The notes beneath the pieces were generated by a model, which had not been told where the DNA came from, ran no database searches, and was given only the letters and a program-made list of their open reading frames with translations. This document shows positions 32,930 through 44,399 of a DNA stretch of 64,000 bases, piece after piece. The DNA lies in contig NW_018344259.1 in assembly GCF_002099425.1 (NCBI RefSeq), forward strand, positions 1,175,501 through 1,239,500. The letters run 5' to 3'. Position 1 is the first letter of the stretch; the number at the start of each line of letters is the position of its first letter. A program made the position numbers and the translations under genes. Source of the stretch: Phascolarctos cinereus (lineage: Eukaryota; Chordata; Mammalia; Diprotodontia; Phascolarctidae).

Positions 32930-33790
32930 GACTGGTCAGATGTTGGTGAGTGCAAATGGAAAATTACAAGATCTGAGATGATTTATCCTAGAGGAGAATT
33001 GAACAGCAATTTAATGTCAGTCAAGTATGTGAAGGGAGGTTTTACAGGATAGTGACTATTTTTTTTTTTAAAACTTCTCCAGGGCAGAACAAGAGGAAAT
33101 GTATTCAAGCTGCAGCATGAAGAATCTAAGTATGCTATTTCCTGAAATTGACTTGAAGGAGCTAGTAGATTTACTTTTGTTTTTTTCTAAAGATATTTTT
33201 TTTTTAAAAGGAAAGATTGTCTGGAAGTGTGTCTTGAAAGGCAGAACACTCAAAGTCCCTTCAGTCTGAGGACTCTGTGTTCTCATACTTTCATGACTTC
33301 ATCATAAGCCAGATGAGCAATTCTGCCTTGGTGAGATTTCCATTCGTGACATCCAACTTCTCAAGTGTTAAACTGGTATTTCTATACGTAGAAGCCAGTT
33401 GGGCAGACAAAAGTAGTTTAAAGAGAGTAGACCCTACCTAAAAATGATTTTTTTTTGGCAATGAGATAACATCTTTCCCACATTGTGGAGTAATTATTTT
33501 CGCTATATCAAACTTGCTAAAACTTCCTTTACCAATGCAAATGGACAACATCTCAGCAACTTATAGTCTTACAAAATTGATTGGGGTATTGAGAATATGT
33601 ATTATAGGCAGGACTTGAATCCAGGTTTCAGGACATCATGGTTACATATTGATGTACTCCTCCTCTCTTGACTTTGAGGTCAGCTCTCTATTTACTATCC
33701 CATGCTTTCTCTCAGCAATGTCTCAGGTAGATATTGGATGAGATGACTTCATCCACTTTTAAGGCCCATGATTCTAAATGTGTCTAGGAG
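32930..33790 (+). repeat. CR1/L3-like LINE fragment
   Basis: Sense CR1-like phrases AGGGCAGAACAAGAGGAAAT, CAAGCTGCAGCATGAAGAAT and the terminal GATATTGGATGAGATGACTT CAT. Diverged. Confidence 0.45.
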
Positions 33791-34789
33791 AGACGTGACA
33801 GCTTAATGCTTGGCTGGTATTAAAACAGAAGAATATGGCTCGTGCTGGGAATTGGGATTTAAATAGAGGACTATAGCCTTTATAGACTATGAGGTAATCT
33901 TTAGTCGTCACCATTGGTCGGAACTTTACTAACACATCTTGTCTTTTTTGAAATTTCATGACTAAAGAGTTATATAGAGGGCTTGGAGAAGGTCCAGAGG
34001 AACCCCTGGAGAAAAATCTAAATGAAGCCTGCTTATTCATCTTTGAAGAGAGAATTATTCTTAGTAAATACCAACATGAAAAAAGACAAGGAGTAGTTGT
34101 TTTTTTCCATTGAGGACAGAACCAGTGAGAATGGACTTGGAGCAAAGATAATTTTGTTTAAACAATAGAGAAGAATGGTTTTGAGAAAATGAGACTTAGG
34201 GAAGCTGTGGATGGGATCTTGGAAAATATGAGGAATTTTGACAGTCACCCTTTGGGATGGTTCACTAGAACTGGCTATATCAGATAACCTTCTATGTTTT
34301 TGTTTTTGTTTTCCAAGTTCCATCATTCAGTTTACCCAGAGACACTTTGCTCAGGCACAGTTTCATAGATTTTGCTACCTTTCAGCTAAATCTACTGTTT
34401 TCACCAACCTCTGTTCCAGGTCAAATACTTGACTAGTCATGGACCAGTTCACAGGTAGAGAAATCAATTTGAGGGTTAGAGTTCAAGGAAATCAAGTTAA
34501 CACAAAAATAGATAGTCTTTTCAAAGAAAATAGAACAATGGAAAATGAGGTTCAAACCCTTGCACCAAGAACACAACACAGAAATTAAACTAGGAACTAA
34601 TAAAACTGGGCTTTTCCAAGGCCTGGGCCAGGATGCTGATGTGATTAACTTCCCTCTTACACCACTATATGTCCCATCACCCAAGTTTGCAACCTCTGTG
34701 ATATCCTTAATCTTTTCCTTTTCACTCACCCCACATAGCCAAGCAGTTACAAAATCTTTTTTCTGTCTTTGCAAAGTTTCTTGCCTATA
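33791..34789. other. No confidently recognised feature
   Basis: Open frames of 97-123 codons on the - strand have no recognisable domain or splice context. Phrases around 33960-34230 faintly resemble CR1/L3 sense sequence, but not enough to assign. Confidence 0.4.
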
Positions 34790-35625
34790 TCTCTTCCTCT
34801 TTACTTAAATACTCACCACCTCTAGTTCAGGCCTTTATCACCTCTTACCTGGACTATTGTGGAAGACTCCTAATTAGTCTCCTTGACTCATGTGTCTCCT
34901 GATTACAATCCATCTTCCACACACTGACCAAAGTGATTTTTCTTAAGTATAGGTCTTACCATGCTACTCCCCTACTTAGTAATCGGAAATGGCTCCTTGT
35001 TACCCTTACTATTAAATACAAATTCCTCTTTTTGGCACTTAAAGCTCATCACAACCTGGTCCCCTTGTTGTCTTTCTAATTTTCTTACACATTATTCCAC
35101 TCCACACACTGGTCCAGTCATACTGGCTTACTTTAACCAATCAATCAATCAATCAATCAATATTTTTAAAGCATCTACTATGTGCCCAGCACTATGCTAA
35201 GTGGCTGGGGATACAAAAAGAGGTAAAAGACAGTCCCTCAAGGAGTTCACAATCTAATGATTTAATTGCTGTTCTTTGCTCGTGACAGCTTTTGCACTGG
35301 CTGTCTCCCATGTCTGGAATGCCCTTATCCTCTTATCTTCTGCCTCTAAGAATTCCTGGCTTCCCCCCCCCCACTTCCTCCAATATTCCACTCAGATGAC
35401 ACCTTTTCTGGTACCCCAGTTATTGATGCCTTCCTTTCTAAGGTTACTTTGTATATACTTTGCTTGTGTTTTGCATTAGCCTACTTATGTACCCACGGTC
35501 TCCCCCATTAGAATGTAAGCTCCTTGAAGGCATGGTTTTGCTTTTTCTTTGTATCTTCAGTGCTTAGCACAGTGCTTGACATATATGGTAAGTGTTTATT
35601 AAATGCCTGTGGATTGATTGATGAA
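34790..35625 (+). repeat. L2 3' region with an antisense L2 tail inserted
   Basis: Order of L2 3' phrases: CCTCTTACCTGGACTATTGT, GATTACAATCCATCTTCCAC, GGTCTTACCATGCTACTCCC, AAAGCTCATCACAACCTGGT CCCC, CTGGCTGTCTCCCATGTCTG GAATGC, ATTAGAATGTAAGCTCCTTG. 35139-35262 is a (TCAA)n run plus antisense L2 tail (CATCTACTATGTGCCCAGCA). Confidence 0.8.
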
Positions 35626-35793
35626 GTTCTTGGGGTCAAGGATAGATCTAGCTTCTCCTTTCATGGCTCAGACAGTAAGAGATGATATTCAACAGAAGCT
35701 TCATGAGGAACTAGCAGATTAGCTCTTGTAGCTCTCAAATCTCTTAGAAACATTATTATTTTATCCTTTGAAAGAATAGACTGAAAGTGATTT

Positions 35794-35940
35794 TTTTCTT
35801 TTTAGGCAACTGGGGTTAAGTGACTTGCCCATGGTCACACAGCTAGTAAGTGTCAAGTGTTTGGTCTGAGGTCAAATTTGAACTCAGGTCCTTCTGACTT
35901 CAGGGCCAGTGCTCTATCCACTGTGCCACCTAGCTGCCCC
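35794..35940 (-). mobile_element. WSINE1-like SINE
   Basis: TTTTTAGGCAACTGGGGTTA AG ... CTATCCACTGTGCCACCTAG CTGCCCC. Direct repeats TGAAAGTGATTT flank it (35782 and 35941). Confidence 0.93.
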
Positions 35941-35952
35941 TGAAAGTGATTT

Positions 35953-38500
35953 CTTAAAGCATTCCAGTATAATTCCTTACTTGTATGTAGTAGGCAAAAG
36001 TTTTTAATTCTTAAATTCTAAATTGTTACCCCAATACTGTTTCCCATAGGTTACCTAAGTCCTCAGTTGGCCAATGTAGCATAGCTCCATTTGTTTCTGT
36101 TTTTTTTATTGTCTCTTCGGGCAATGCCTGGGCAATTCCATAGGAGGGAGTGTGGTGCAGTGGAAAGATCTGCAATACTTAGAGCTGGTTTGAGTCCCTG
36201 CGTTGATCTTGGGCAAGTCCTCTTCCTTCTTGGACCTCACTTGTGGGAAGGAAGAATCAAGGCCTTAGAAAGCAAAGCTTCTACTTAAGTTAACCCAGGG
36301 CAACGTGCATTCTTCATCCACTTTATATTTCCAGTGTGGATGACTGGGCTTTTGAGTGGTGGTGGAGCTCATTCAGCATTCCTGATAGCATTCCAGGCTC
36401 TGTGAAATCTGTATGTCATTCCACAATCAGAAACTGGAAAACCTTATTACACAAAAGGCCATCCCAGGTTTAAGGTATGGGCCCACCACTAATCAAAACT
36501 ATAGCTCATTAGTCACCACTGACATGCTTGGCTTTTTAAAAAATTATCCAACTAGAGGGCACAATTTTTCCCAAAGCAAATGGACTTAAGGAAATAGCAT
36601 AGCAAGAAAAGTAGCAATAGAACATTCTCTCCATAGATCTAGGGCACAGTCTCCCACAAATAAATACATGATCTATGAGAGGAATGGACATGTATGGTGA
36701 TCTCTCATGGGAAACACATGTAGTCAGGGCACATACATGGAAGAGCACAAAAGTGGAGAATGTGTGTAGCCATGGCACATGTGTGTAAGGGCAATTTATC
36801 CCTAAAGAGAGTCAATATTGTTTCTTATGAGAATATGTTGACATAGAATGTATTCCATTTCATGTGTTTCTTTTTGTTCTCCTTCCAATTTCACCTATGA
36901 ATGCTCTTGGAATAAATTGGCTTAACTAGGTTTAGTGCCAAGCACCCCATTCACTGCCTCATTCCCTTTACCTATCTTTTATGTTTGCTCCAAAGCAGGG
37001 AAGGCCAATGAGCCATTTCTACCTAAGGATGAATTGCCCACCATGACCAACACTCTTGGAAGTTTACCGTTGGTCTGCACCACAATAGCAGCCTCCTGGC
37101 TTGGGGGAGGCACAGCCACCTGGATACACAGCCCCATAGGAATCGGCTGAGCAGCATCTTCGTGGAAGAATGTCACATAGTAGATCTTAATAAGTGTTTA
37201 TTTATTGATATTGATACCGCTCTGCCAGGGCCCTCACTCTTTTGCAATGGTTGCTGGGCAGGTGTAGAGCCTCAGGGGACCTCTGTACATGAGCCTTTAG
37301 AAGATACCACAATGACCACACCTACGTACTGTATTTTCAGGGTGCTTTGTTTAGTTGTTGTTGAAACAACCTTTCCTGTAATCATTCACTGTCACTCAAG
37401 GATCTGTCTAGAAGTTCCCTTAGATCTTTTCTATTGATCAGGGCCAAGGGGATTGATTAAAATCAAGCATTTTTTATGATGCTTTTCCTGATTCCCTCAA
37501 TTTCTACTGTTCCCCCATTATCTTGTATTTATTTTGTACATTTTTTTTTGCATGGGTATACACACATGCGTCCTCTCTTCTTGTGGACAAAGATCTGTTC
37601 TTTTATGTCTTTATATCCCCAGGGCCTGGGGATACAGCGCCTGGCTTGGACAAGGCATTTATTAAAAGCTTATTAATTAATTGACTGAGTGGGATGTTGG
37701 CTCTAGGTGAAGTGTCCCTTTCATCTTTCTTGGACAGCCTCCCATCCCTGCTCCTCTGTCTCCTACACTCTCCCGTTCTCTGCTCTTTGGCTTAATGTTA
37801 ATGCCTTTGGTTTCCCAGCAGCCCACAAGCTCCTGCTCCTTCTCTGCCAATGATCTCAGTCTGCTCCTTTCCCTTTGCTCACTCAACAGCCTCCTTGCTC
37901 TTCTCCCTGTGCTCCTCAGCCTCTGTATCCAGCTGAGCTAATGCTATTCAGAGTAGCTATCCAGTGAGCACAATCCATTTGTGTCCAGCCAGTCTCTGCA
38001 GCTGCAGAGATGTTTGTAGACAATGATGAAGGCATCAATTGTAGAACTCAGTCTGAGGCAGGAAATCTATTTAGGCAATTACCAAAGCTTGGAGACCAAT
38101 TCCTTTTTTCACTCAACCATAGATCACCCCCTGCTTCAATGGGAGAAATCCCAAGAACCTGAAAATCACTTTTTGGGATGGGATTTTTTTTTTTTTTGTG
38201 AGAGAGGAATTACAGGGTATTAGCTCAGAATGAAGGCAAAGCAAACAAGCAGCCCATATTCTCATAAGAGATGCTTCTGATAGGAGGGAGAGACTCAGGT
38301 TAGGAGAACAAGAAATACTTTGGTGCTGAAATGAATTCCTTGAAGGTAAATCTTTATGCTAGTATTGTGAGCCACTGAGCAACTTTCTGAATTGGTGAGA
38401 AGTAAATAGAAATATTAGCTTCAAATACTCTACATGCCTTACACGCGTTTCACATTTACAGTCTGATCATATAGAAAACATCTTGATTTGGCAAGCTGAG
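35953..38500. other. Intergenic, mostly unassigned
   Basis: A MIR fragment (+) at 36143-36245 (GTGGTGCAGTGGAAAGATCT, CTTGGGCAAGTCCTCTTCC) and L2-type tails at about 37160-37215 and 37590-37685. A small GC-richer open frame on the - strand at 36979-37176 is discussed in the findings. No supported gene. Confidence 0.5.
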
Positions 38501-38990
38501 ATAGGGGATAGGCATTGGATTTGGGATCTAAGAGACCTGGGATTGAATCTTGCCCCAGACCCCTGATGTTCAGTAGCTGTGTGTCCATCAGTAATTCACT
38601 TAATCATTAAGAGCTAGTTTTTTCACCCATAATATGGCTGCCTCATTAGTTTATTGTGTCAGAGTTAGAGTCAATAAACCTTTGTTAAGTGCCTACTATT
38701 TATCAGACATTTGTGCTAAGTGTTGGGGATAGAAAGAAAAGCAGAGGACAGTCTCTGCCTTCAAGGAACCTACAGTCTAATGGTGGAAGACGAGATGTAA
38801 AAAGAAGCTGAAAAATGAGGGAGGAAGAGTAACCAGCTGAGACATGAAGTCCTGCAACTGGGGTGGTAAATGATCTGAGGAGATAAGAATTTCAGAGTTG
38901 ATTTCATTTTGCAGAATGACAAGTTTCTGGAAAAGTCCAGGAAAGGAGCTGGGTAGGAAATAAAGTGTATCAAAAACTTTAAAGTACTAT
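38500..38990. repeat. MIR (+) then L2 tail (-)
   Basis: 38500-38640 MIR sense (GGATTGAATCTTGCCCCAGA). 38670-38990 antisense L2 (TTGTTAAGTGCCTACTATTT ATCAG, CTTCAAGGAACCTACAGTCT AATGG). Confidence 0.65.
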
Positions 38991-39544
38991 AACAATCTGA
39001 GTTATTGGGCTAGTTTGGGGTTTGTCTTATATCAACCATTTTCCCTAAACCACCTGTGAACTCATTGGGACACAAGGGGACTGCATTCCATCAAACCATT
39101 CACCAGTCCAACCATCTCGCCTAGTTGTATTCCCATTCTGAATGACAAATTTTTGTGTTCACACACTGGCAGACACACACACATACACAGACATACATAC
39201 ACACATTTGTACACACATACACATTCTCTCTTCACATGGTTGCAACCACTGGATTTAAAAAATGGACTAAAATGAATGAGAAAACTCAGGATATTAAGAC
39301 ACATCAAGCAATTTGGAAAATGGTACTAGTCAATGGAACTGTGGACTGGAAGTAATGAAAGCCATGAGAATCAGTAGTCCTGGCTTTACCACTATCTCTC
39401 TGCCTTTCATCTAGTATAGTAATTTCATCACTCAATTCCTCAGTTTCTCCATCTGAAAATTGGGGTTGATGATATTTGCTTTCATGCTAGTATAGCAAAT
39501 ATTTCTTACTAGGTATTTTATCTATCCAATTTTATTTATTTATT
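38991..39544. other. CA-rich patch and unassigned sequence
   Basis: An impure CA-rich stretch at about 39170-39225. MIR-like CTCAGTTTCTCCATCTGAAA ATTGGG near 39440. Nothing else recognised. Confidence 0.45.
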
Positions 39545-39960
39545 TCCCATGGCTCTCTATAAGCCAGGCTGGTTTTCTCATGGTCTCCAAACTATATCAT
39601 GCTCATTCTCACCTCCATACCTTTATTCATGCTGTTTCTCCCTCCTGGGATGTCTTCCCCTCTCTTTCTTTCCTTCCTAAATCCAATTCTTCTTCAAAGT
39701 TCACTTCAAGTTTCACCTCTTCCTTGAAGCCTTCTCTTACCGCTTAAGCATACAATGACCTCTCCCTTCTCTGAACTCCTGTGACACTTAATGTCTATAC
39801 TGCTTCTTCTAGTCCTCAATAGTTTATTACCTTATATTTCTTAAGTATTTCATTGTCTTATCAAGGAGATTGTAAACATATGAGTGGGGCGAGGATCAGT
39901 TTCTATGTTTCTTTTATATACAGAGAAGCTGATATGGTGCTGATAATATAGTAGGTACAA
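39545..39960 (+). repeat. L2-type 3' fragment
   Basis: TGCTGTTTCTCCCTCCTGGG ATG, CTTCAAGTTTCACCTCTTCC TTGAAGCCTTC and AATATAGTAGGTACAAAGG follow L2 3' sequence order. Confidence 0.6.
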
Positions 39961-40522
39961 AGGATATTATGTAATTATTGACTAGAATTAAATCAAATTA
40001 TGGACAAGAATGTAATAATCTGTGGGAAATTTGTATTGAGTTACTCATTGAAAAAAGATCCAATTTATCTTGAAGGTATTTCTTTCAAAGTCTTTTAACC
40101 ACTAAATAGAGGAGTTCAAATAGACTTAGTAATGTAGAAAAGAGAACTTTGTGTCATAAGGAAGCACCCAAACAGATATTAACAGGTGCCCTTGGTCTCA
40201 GCCTTTGGCCATCTGAGGTTCTGTGACCTGTATTTTCATACTCATATTCACAGACCATAAACACTTGTATTTTTGCATATTCAGTTCAAGCCACAAGCAT
40301 CCCTGGTGGTTCAGCATCTGACAGCTAATAGCTTCAGAGGTACCAAATTTCTCTTTTTCTCCCAAGTTACAGCTTTGGCCTAAAAAAAAAATGGTATAAG
40401 GTCACAAAGCCTCAATTCATGCTCCTTAAGATGAGTGACACTATGTTTACTAGGGTTGTATAAGTATCATCTTTTCTTTTCTGGTACTTTCCATTTTCCA
40501 TAGCAAAAGTCAGAAATCTTTT

Positions 40523-40662
40523 TTTTGGTTTTCTTTTCTTTTGAGAAATCTATTTTTTAATAATTAATTTATTTTTAGTTGTCAACAATTACTTCCATAA
40601 GCTTTTGAGTTTAAAATTTTCTCCGCCTCTCTCCCACCTCCCATCCCAATATGGCATGCAAT
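40523..40662 (-). mobile_element. Severely 5'-truncated L1/HAL1 3' end
   Basis: About 140 bases of antisense 3' UTR (ATTTATTTTTAGTTGTCAAC AATTACTTCC ... CTCCCACCTCCCATCC), matching the 3' UTRs at 25.9 kb and 42.8 kb. Perfect 18-bp target duplication AAAAGTCAGAAATCTTTT at 40505-40522 and 40663-40680. Confidence 0.92.
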
Positions 40663-40764
40663 AAAAGTCAGAAATCTTTTAATGAATATATTTAAAATTC
40701 AAGAATCAAAAGCATTATGTGCAGTCAAACAGCCCAGGACACCCCCTAACACAATGTGATTTCA

Positions 40765-40920
40765 CTCGAATTTATTGAGAACCTACTACATGCAAGGTAT
40801 ACACAGTGCTAGGTACTGGATGGGATACAGAGTCACGGTTCTTGCCATTATGAAGTTTGCAGTCTCGTAGAAGGAAAAAACATACACAAAAATAACTATA
40901 ATACAAAGAAAACTCTTATA
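40765..40920 (-). repeat. L2 3' tail
   Basis: TTTATTGAGAACCTACTACA TGCAAGG and CAGTCTCGTAGAAGG follow antisense L2. Confidence 0.6.
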
Positions 40921-42310
40921 AGTACTACTGGTCAGAGTTTGAGGATACTCCCCCTGGGGATGGGCTAGTTCAGAGATCACACTTATGGAGCTTAGGTCCC
41001 CTTGTAAATTAAGTCTTAGGTCCCCTTGTAAGTTAAGTTGAGGTTTGTTTTCCCTGTGCATGTTAATGCTATGCGCAATTATTTTTTGTTTTTTAGAGTG
41101 GAGTTGCCTTTGATAATCATACAGTCCTATAATCCTCCAGCTAAAAAGAACCACAAGAGATCACTTAGTTCAAATTTCTGCTTTCAGGCAAGTCTATGGA
41201 AAAATCATGCTCTAGGCCTTAGACTCCTCATCTGGGAGATGTGTGGGGAGAATCTTGGGTAGTCTCTGGAGTTTATTCCAGCTCTATCAATAATTCTGTA
41301 TATTTTTATCCTTCCCAAGAAGGGAGAGAAGCACTAGACTGAATGGACAGGAAGGCATTTGAAGTGTGTATTGATTTGCTCACGTATGCTCAGAGAAGTG
41401 TGAAGGCTTCTTTCTTCAGCTCAAGTTTGCCCAGGAACACATTGACCATCTGTTGTATACTTAGGCATGTGGACCTAGTTGGGGTTGCCATTTCTGCCTG
41501 GAGGGGAGGAGAGCCAAACAGAGAACCCTAAAAGAGGACTCACAGAATCTACTGATAGAGGTTGAGCCAAGGAATGTAAATAGGGCTATATGCCCAGTCA
41601 ACAATGAGCCAGCCAAGCCAATCTGAGGTTAGACAGGTAAGGAATCTGTATTTAGTGCCTGGTACTTTTGTGTGTAATTCATGGCCCAGGGTCCCCGTGA
41701 GAGTTTTGGGCTCACATGGACCTGGGTCCATTCTGGGAGGCCTGACTGAAAAGGAATCACATTTTTTAAAGTCAGGCACACTGTCCAGTTCACTGCTACT
41801 TGGGTTAATATGAGTAAATTTCTAAGACAAAATTTAGGCCTGGTGGGTGTCTAGGGTGTTTCCAAATGTGGATGACATGGTCCCCAAATCCTGGTTAGAC
41901 TTGAAGCTGATAAGAGAGAGGAAAAACTGTGATGGGGGTGGAAGGATAGGGAGGAGCAAGCTAAGTGCCTACTATGTGTTAGACACATAGCTTTACCAAT
42001 ATTGCCTCATTTGCTAGAGGACTGAAGAAGTAAATTCCTTCCCAGTCTGTATTTTTTTTTTTAAACTGAAATATTTTATTGGTGTTTTTTCCTTCTGATA
42101 TTAGTCACTTTCTAATGACTCCATAACATGAACCTTTACTTGACTAGCTCACCAATAGAACTCTGTAGTAACAAGGAGTACAATTTAGTTAAATAAATGA
42201 ACACATTGGCTAGGTCTGACAATGTATACCTCATTTAATGTATATCTCAAGAGAGGGAAGCATAATTATCAGTTCTCTAGAATTAAAATTAAAATTGCTT
42301 AGAATTCTGA
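40921..42310. other. Unassigned sequence with a 24-bp tandem duplication
   Basis: TTAGGTCCCCTTGTAAATTA AG is followed at once by TTAGGTCCCCTTGTAAGTTA AG (about 40992-41038). MIR-like patches near 41150-41270 and 41950-42030. No gene evidence. Confidence 0.5.
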
Positions 42311-42312
42311 TT

Positions 42313-42381
<69 letters not shown>

Positions 42382-42524
42382 TTCCTTCTGGCGAGGCAAT
42401 GGAGTTAAGTGACTTGCCCAGGGTCACACAGCTAATAGGTATCAAGTGTCGGAGGCTGGATTTGAACTCAGGTCCTCCTGACGCCAGGACCTGTATTCTA
42501 TCCGCTGCACCACCTAGCTGCCCC
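42311..42524 (-). mobile_element. WSINE1-like SINE with (TTTC)n tail
   Basis: About 70 bases of TTTC repeat, then GCGAGGCAATGGAGTTAAGT G ... CCACCTAGCTGCCCC. TTCTGATTTCTTT before the repeat and CTCTGATATCTTT after the SINE are the probable target duplication. Confidence 0.88.
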
Positions 42525-42659
42525 TCTGATATCTTTCAATGTTGTTTTTCTGGTTTTTTTTGTTTGTTTGTTTATTTCGTTTCTTAGCTTGCACTTAGAG
42601 CCAGATCTCCAAATATGGAAAGTTCTCCAGTCTTTCTGAGTAGGTTCTCCCATGTTTTA

Positions 42660-42795
42660 ACCACCTAGTATTACAGGATTTTAGGATTGTAAATGACCTT
42701 AGAGATTATCTAGTACAACTCCATTTTACAGATAAATATACTAAGACTTCCAGAGATTATATGACTTACTCATGGTTAGTCAGGGACAGAAACAA
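42660..42795 (-). repeat. MIR/THER1-type SINE
   Basis: GACCTTAGAGATTATCTAGT ACAACTCCATTTTACAGAT and CATGGTTAGTCAGGGACAGA AAC follow antisense THER1/MIR. Confidence 0.6.
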
Positions 42796-42802
42796 AATTT
42801 TT

Positions 42803-43213
42803 TTAAAAAATTAATTTATTTTGATTTATCAACAATTACTTCCATATGCTTTTGAGCTTAAAATTTTTCTCCCCCTTCCTCCCCACCACTCTCCCCAAGA
42901 TGACTTACAATCTGCTATAGGTTATACATATACATTCCTATTAAACATATTTTCACATTAGTGATGTTGTAAGTGAGAATTAGAAACAATAGGAGAAACT
43001 ACCAGAAAGAGGAAACAAAATACAACAGAAGACAAAAAATAGCAAATAGTATGCTTCGATCTGCATTCAAGCTCCATAGTTCTTTCTTTGGATGTGGATA
43101 GCATTTTCCATCACAAGGCCTTTGGAGATCCTTATATTGCTGGGAAGGGTTACATTTATCAATATTAGTCATCGTACAATGTGGGTGTTATTGTGTACAA
43201 TGTTTTGCTGCCA
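42803..43213 (-). mobile_element. 5'-truncated L1 3' end
   Basis: Antisense 3' UTR starting at a T-rich tail (TTTTTTAAAAAATTAATTTA), nearly identical in order to 25890-26170 (TTCCATATGCTTTTGAG, CTCCCCCTTCCTCCCCACCA, CTATTAAACATATTTTCACA TTAG). Flanks CAGAAACAAAATTT and CAGAACCAAAATTT are a 14-bp target duplication with one mismatch. Confidence 0.88.
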
Positions 43214-44399
43214 GAACCAAAATTTGAAATAAATTTTCTTGATTTACTATCCAATGCTCTTTCCACTTCCATGAATGACATTTTCTTTATGTCCAATCTG
43301 TTCAGGATTTTCTTTGTTCCTCTTTGTAAACCTCTGTCTCCTTTCTAAGGGGCTTTGTTGGTGCCATTTTCTCACTGCTCGTGCAAGCTCAGCCTTGTCC
43401 AGGACTTGGGTGTGGTAGCTTAGTCTTAAGGACCCAAAAGCTATAAAGTAAAAAAGTGCCCAGACAGTCATAACATCATTCTTGGACCAAATTCAAGTTA
43501 AACAAACATTTATTAAGTACCTACAATACATAAGGTGAGAGATAATATGGCACAGTGGATCAAGGGTTGGCTTTGGAATCAGAAAGATTTTCATTTAAGT
43601 CTTGCCTCTGACACATACTAGCTGTGTGGGCAAGTCACTTAATTTCTCTATTCCTGAGGTAAACCTCTACGTTATAAACACATTGCTAATCTGCACTGAT
43701 GAAGGGAGTTTCCACACCAAGAGTTCCTTACCTCAGTTAAATCACAGGTCCACATCCCTTGCACCACATCCTTCTCCAATACAAAAAAAAAAAGTTATGC
43801 ATTGGAAATACAAAGATGAAAGATGACACCCTCTGATCTCAAAGATCTTACTATCTAATGAGGGAGGCCACTACATGTACACAAATACGTGTGATAGAGG
43901 ATAGAACATGCTGTAGTTAATCATTGTTCTTTCATGTTAGTTGAGTTTTCATTTTGCACCAGGCACTATACAGAACGCCACAAGAAACCTACCCTTCTCC
44001 TCCAGGAGTTCAGGGTCTAAGTTATGTATCTCAAATAACACAATAAATAAAGGGCATGACATAAGGCACATTTCAAAGACTAGTCTAATACTTCAGTTGT
44101 TTTCTATTTCAGTTTTCCTTTGAAGTCTGCTGTCACCAGCCTGTTCAGCTCACAGTAGAGCCAGGGTAATAATCTCTGTGTATGCTGCTTATGATCTTTC
44201 AGCAGGTCTGAGGCTTAGGGAGGGGAGAAAGAAGAGAAAATATTTTTTAATTCTTTGTGCCATGGAGAATGATTCATTTAAAAAAAATTCTGCATGATTG
44301 AAAAAAAAAGTGAGGCTTCTAAGATTCCCATCCTATAGCTATCAATTCCTATTTTCCGTCATTTTGCCCAATACTATGATTTCTCATTGTTAATCTTTC
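43214..44399. repeat. L2 tail split by a MIR, plus unassigned sequence
   Basis: 43500-43540 and 43790-43870 are antisense L2 (AACAAACATTTATTAAGTAC CTAC; CTCAAAGATCTTACTATCTA ATG). 43540-43720 is a MIR (+) (GGCACAGTGGATCAAGGGTT, CTAGCTGTGTGGGCAAGTCA C). 43247-43471 has a 74-codon - frame with no known family. Nothing recognised at 43880-44399. Confidence 0.55.

Noticed and set aside
33774-34326. Two overlapping - frames of 97 and 123 codons
   Set aside because: No recognisable protein features; the region is AT-rich with no splice context.
37677-37886. 69-codon Arg/Glu-rich - frame
   Set aside because: Charge bias comes from CTC/TCT-rich sequence on the opposite strand; no family match.
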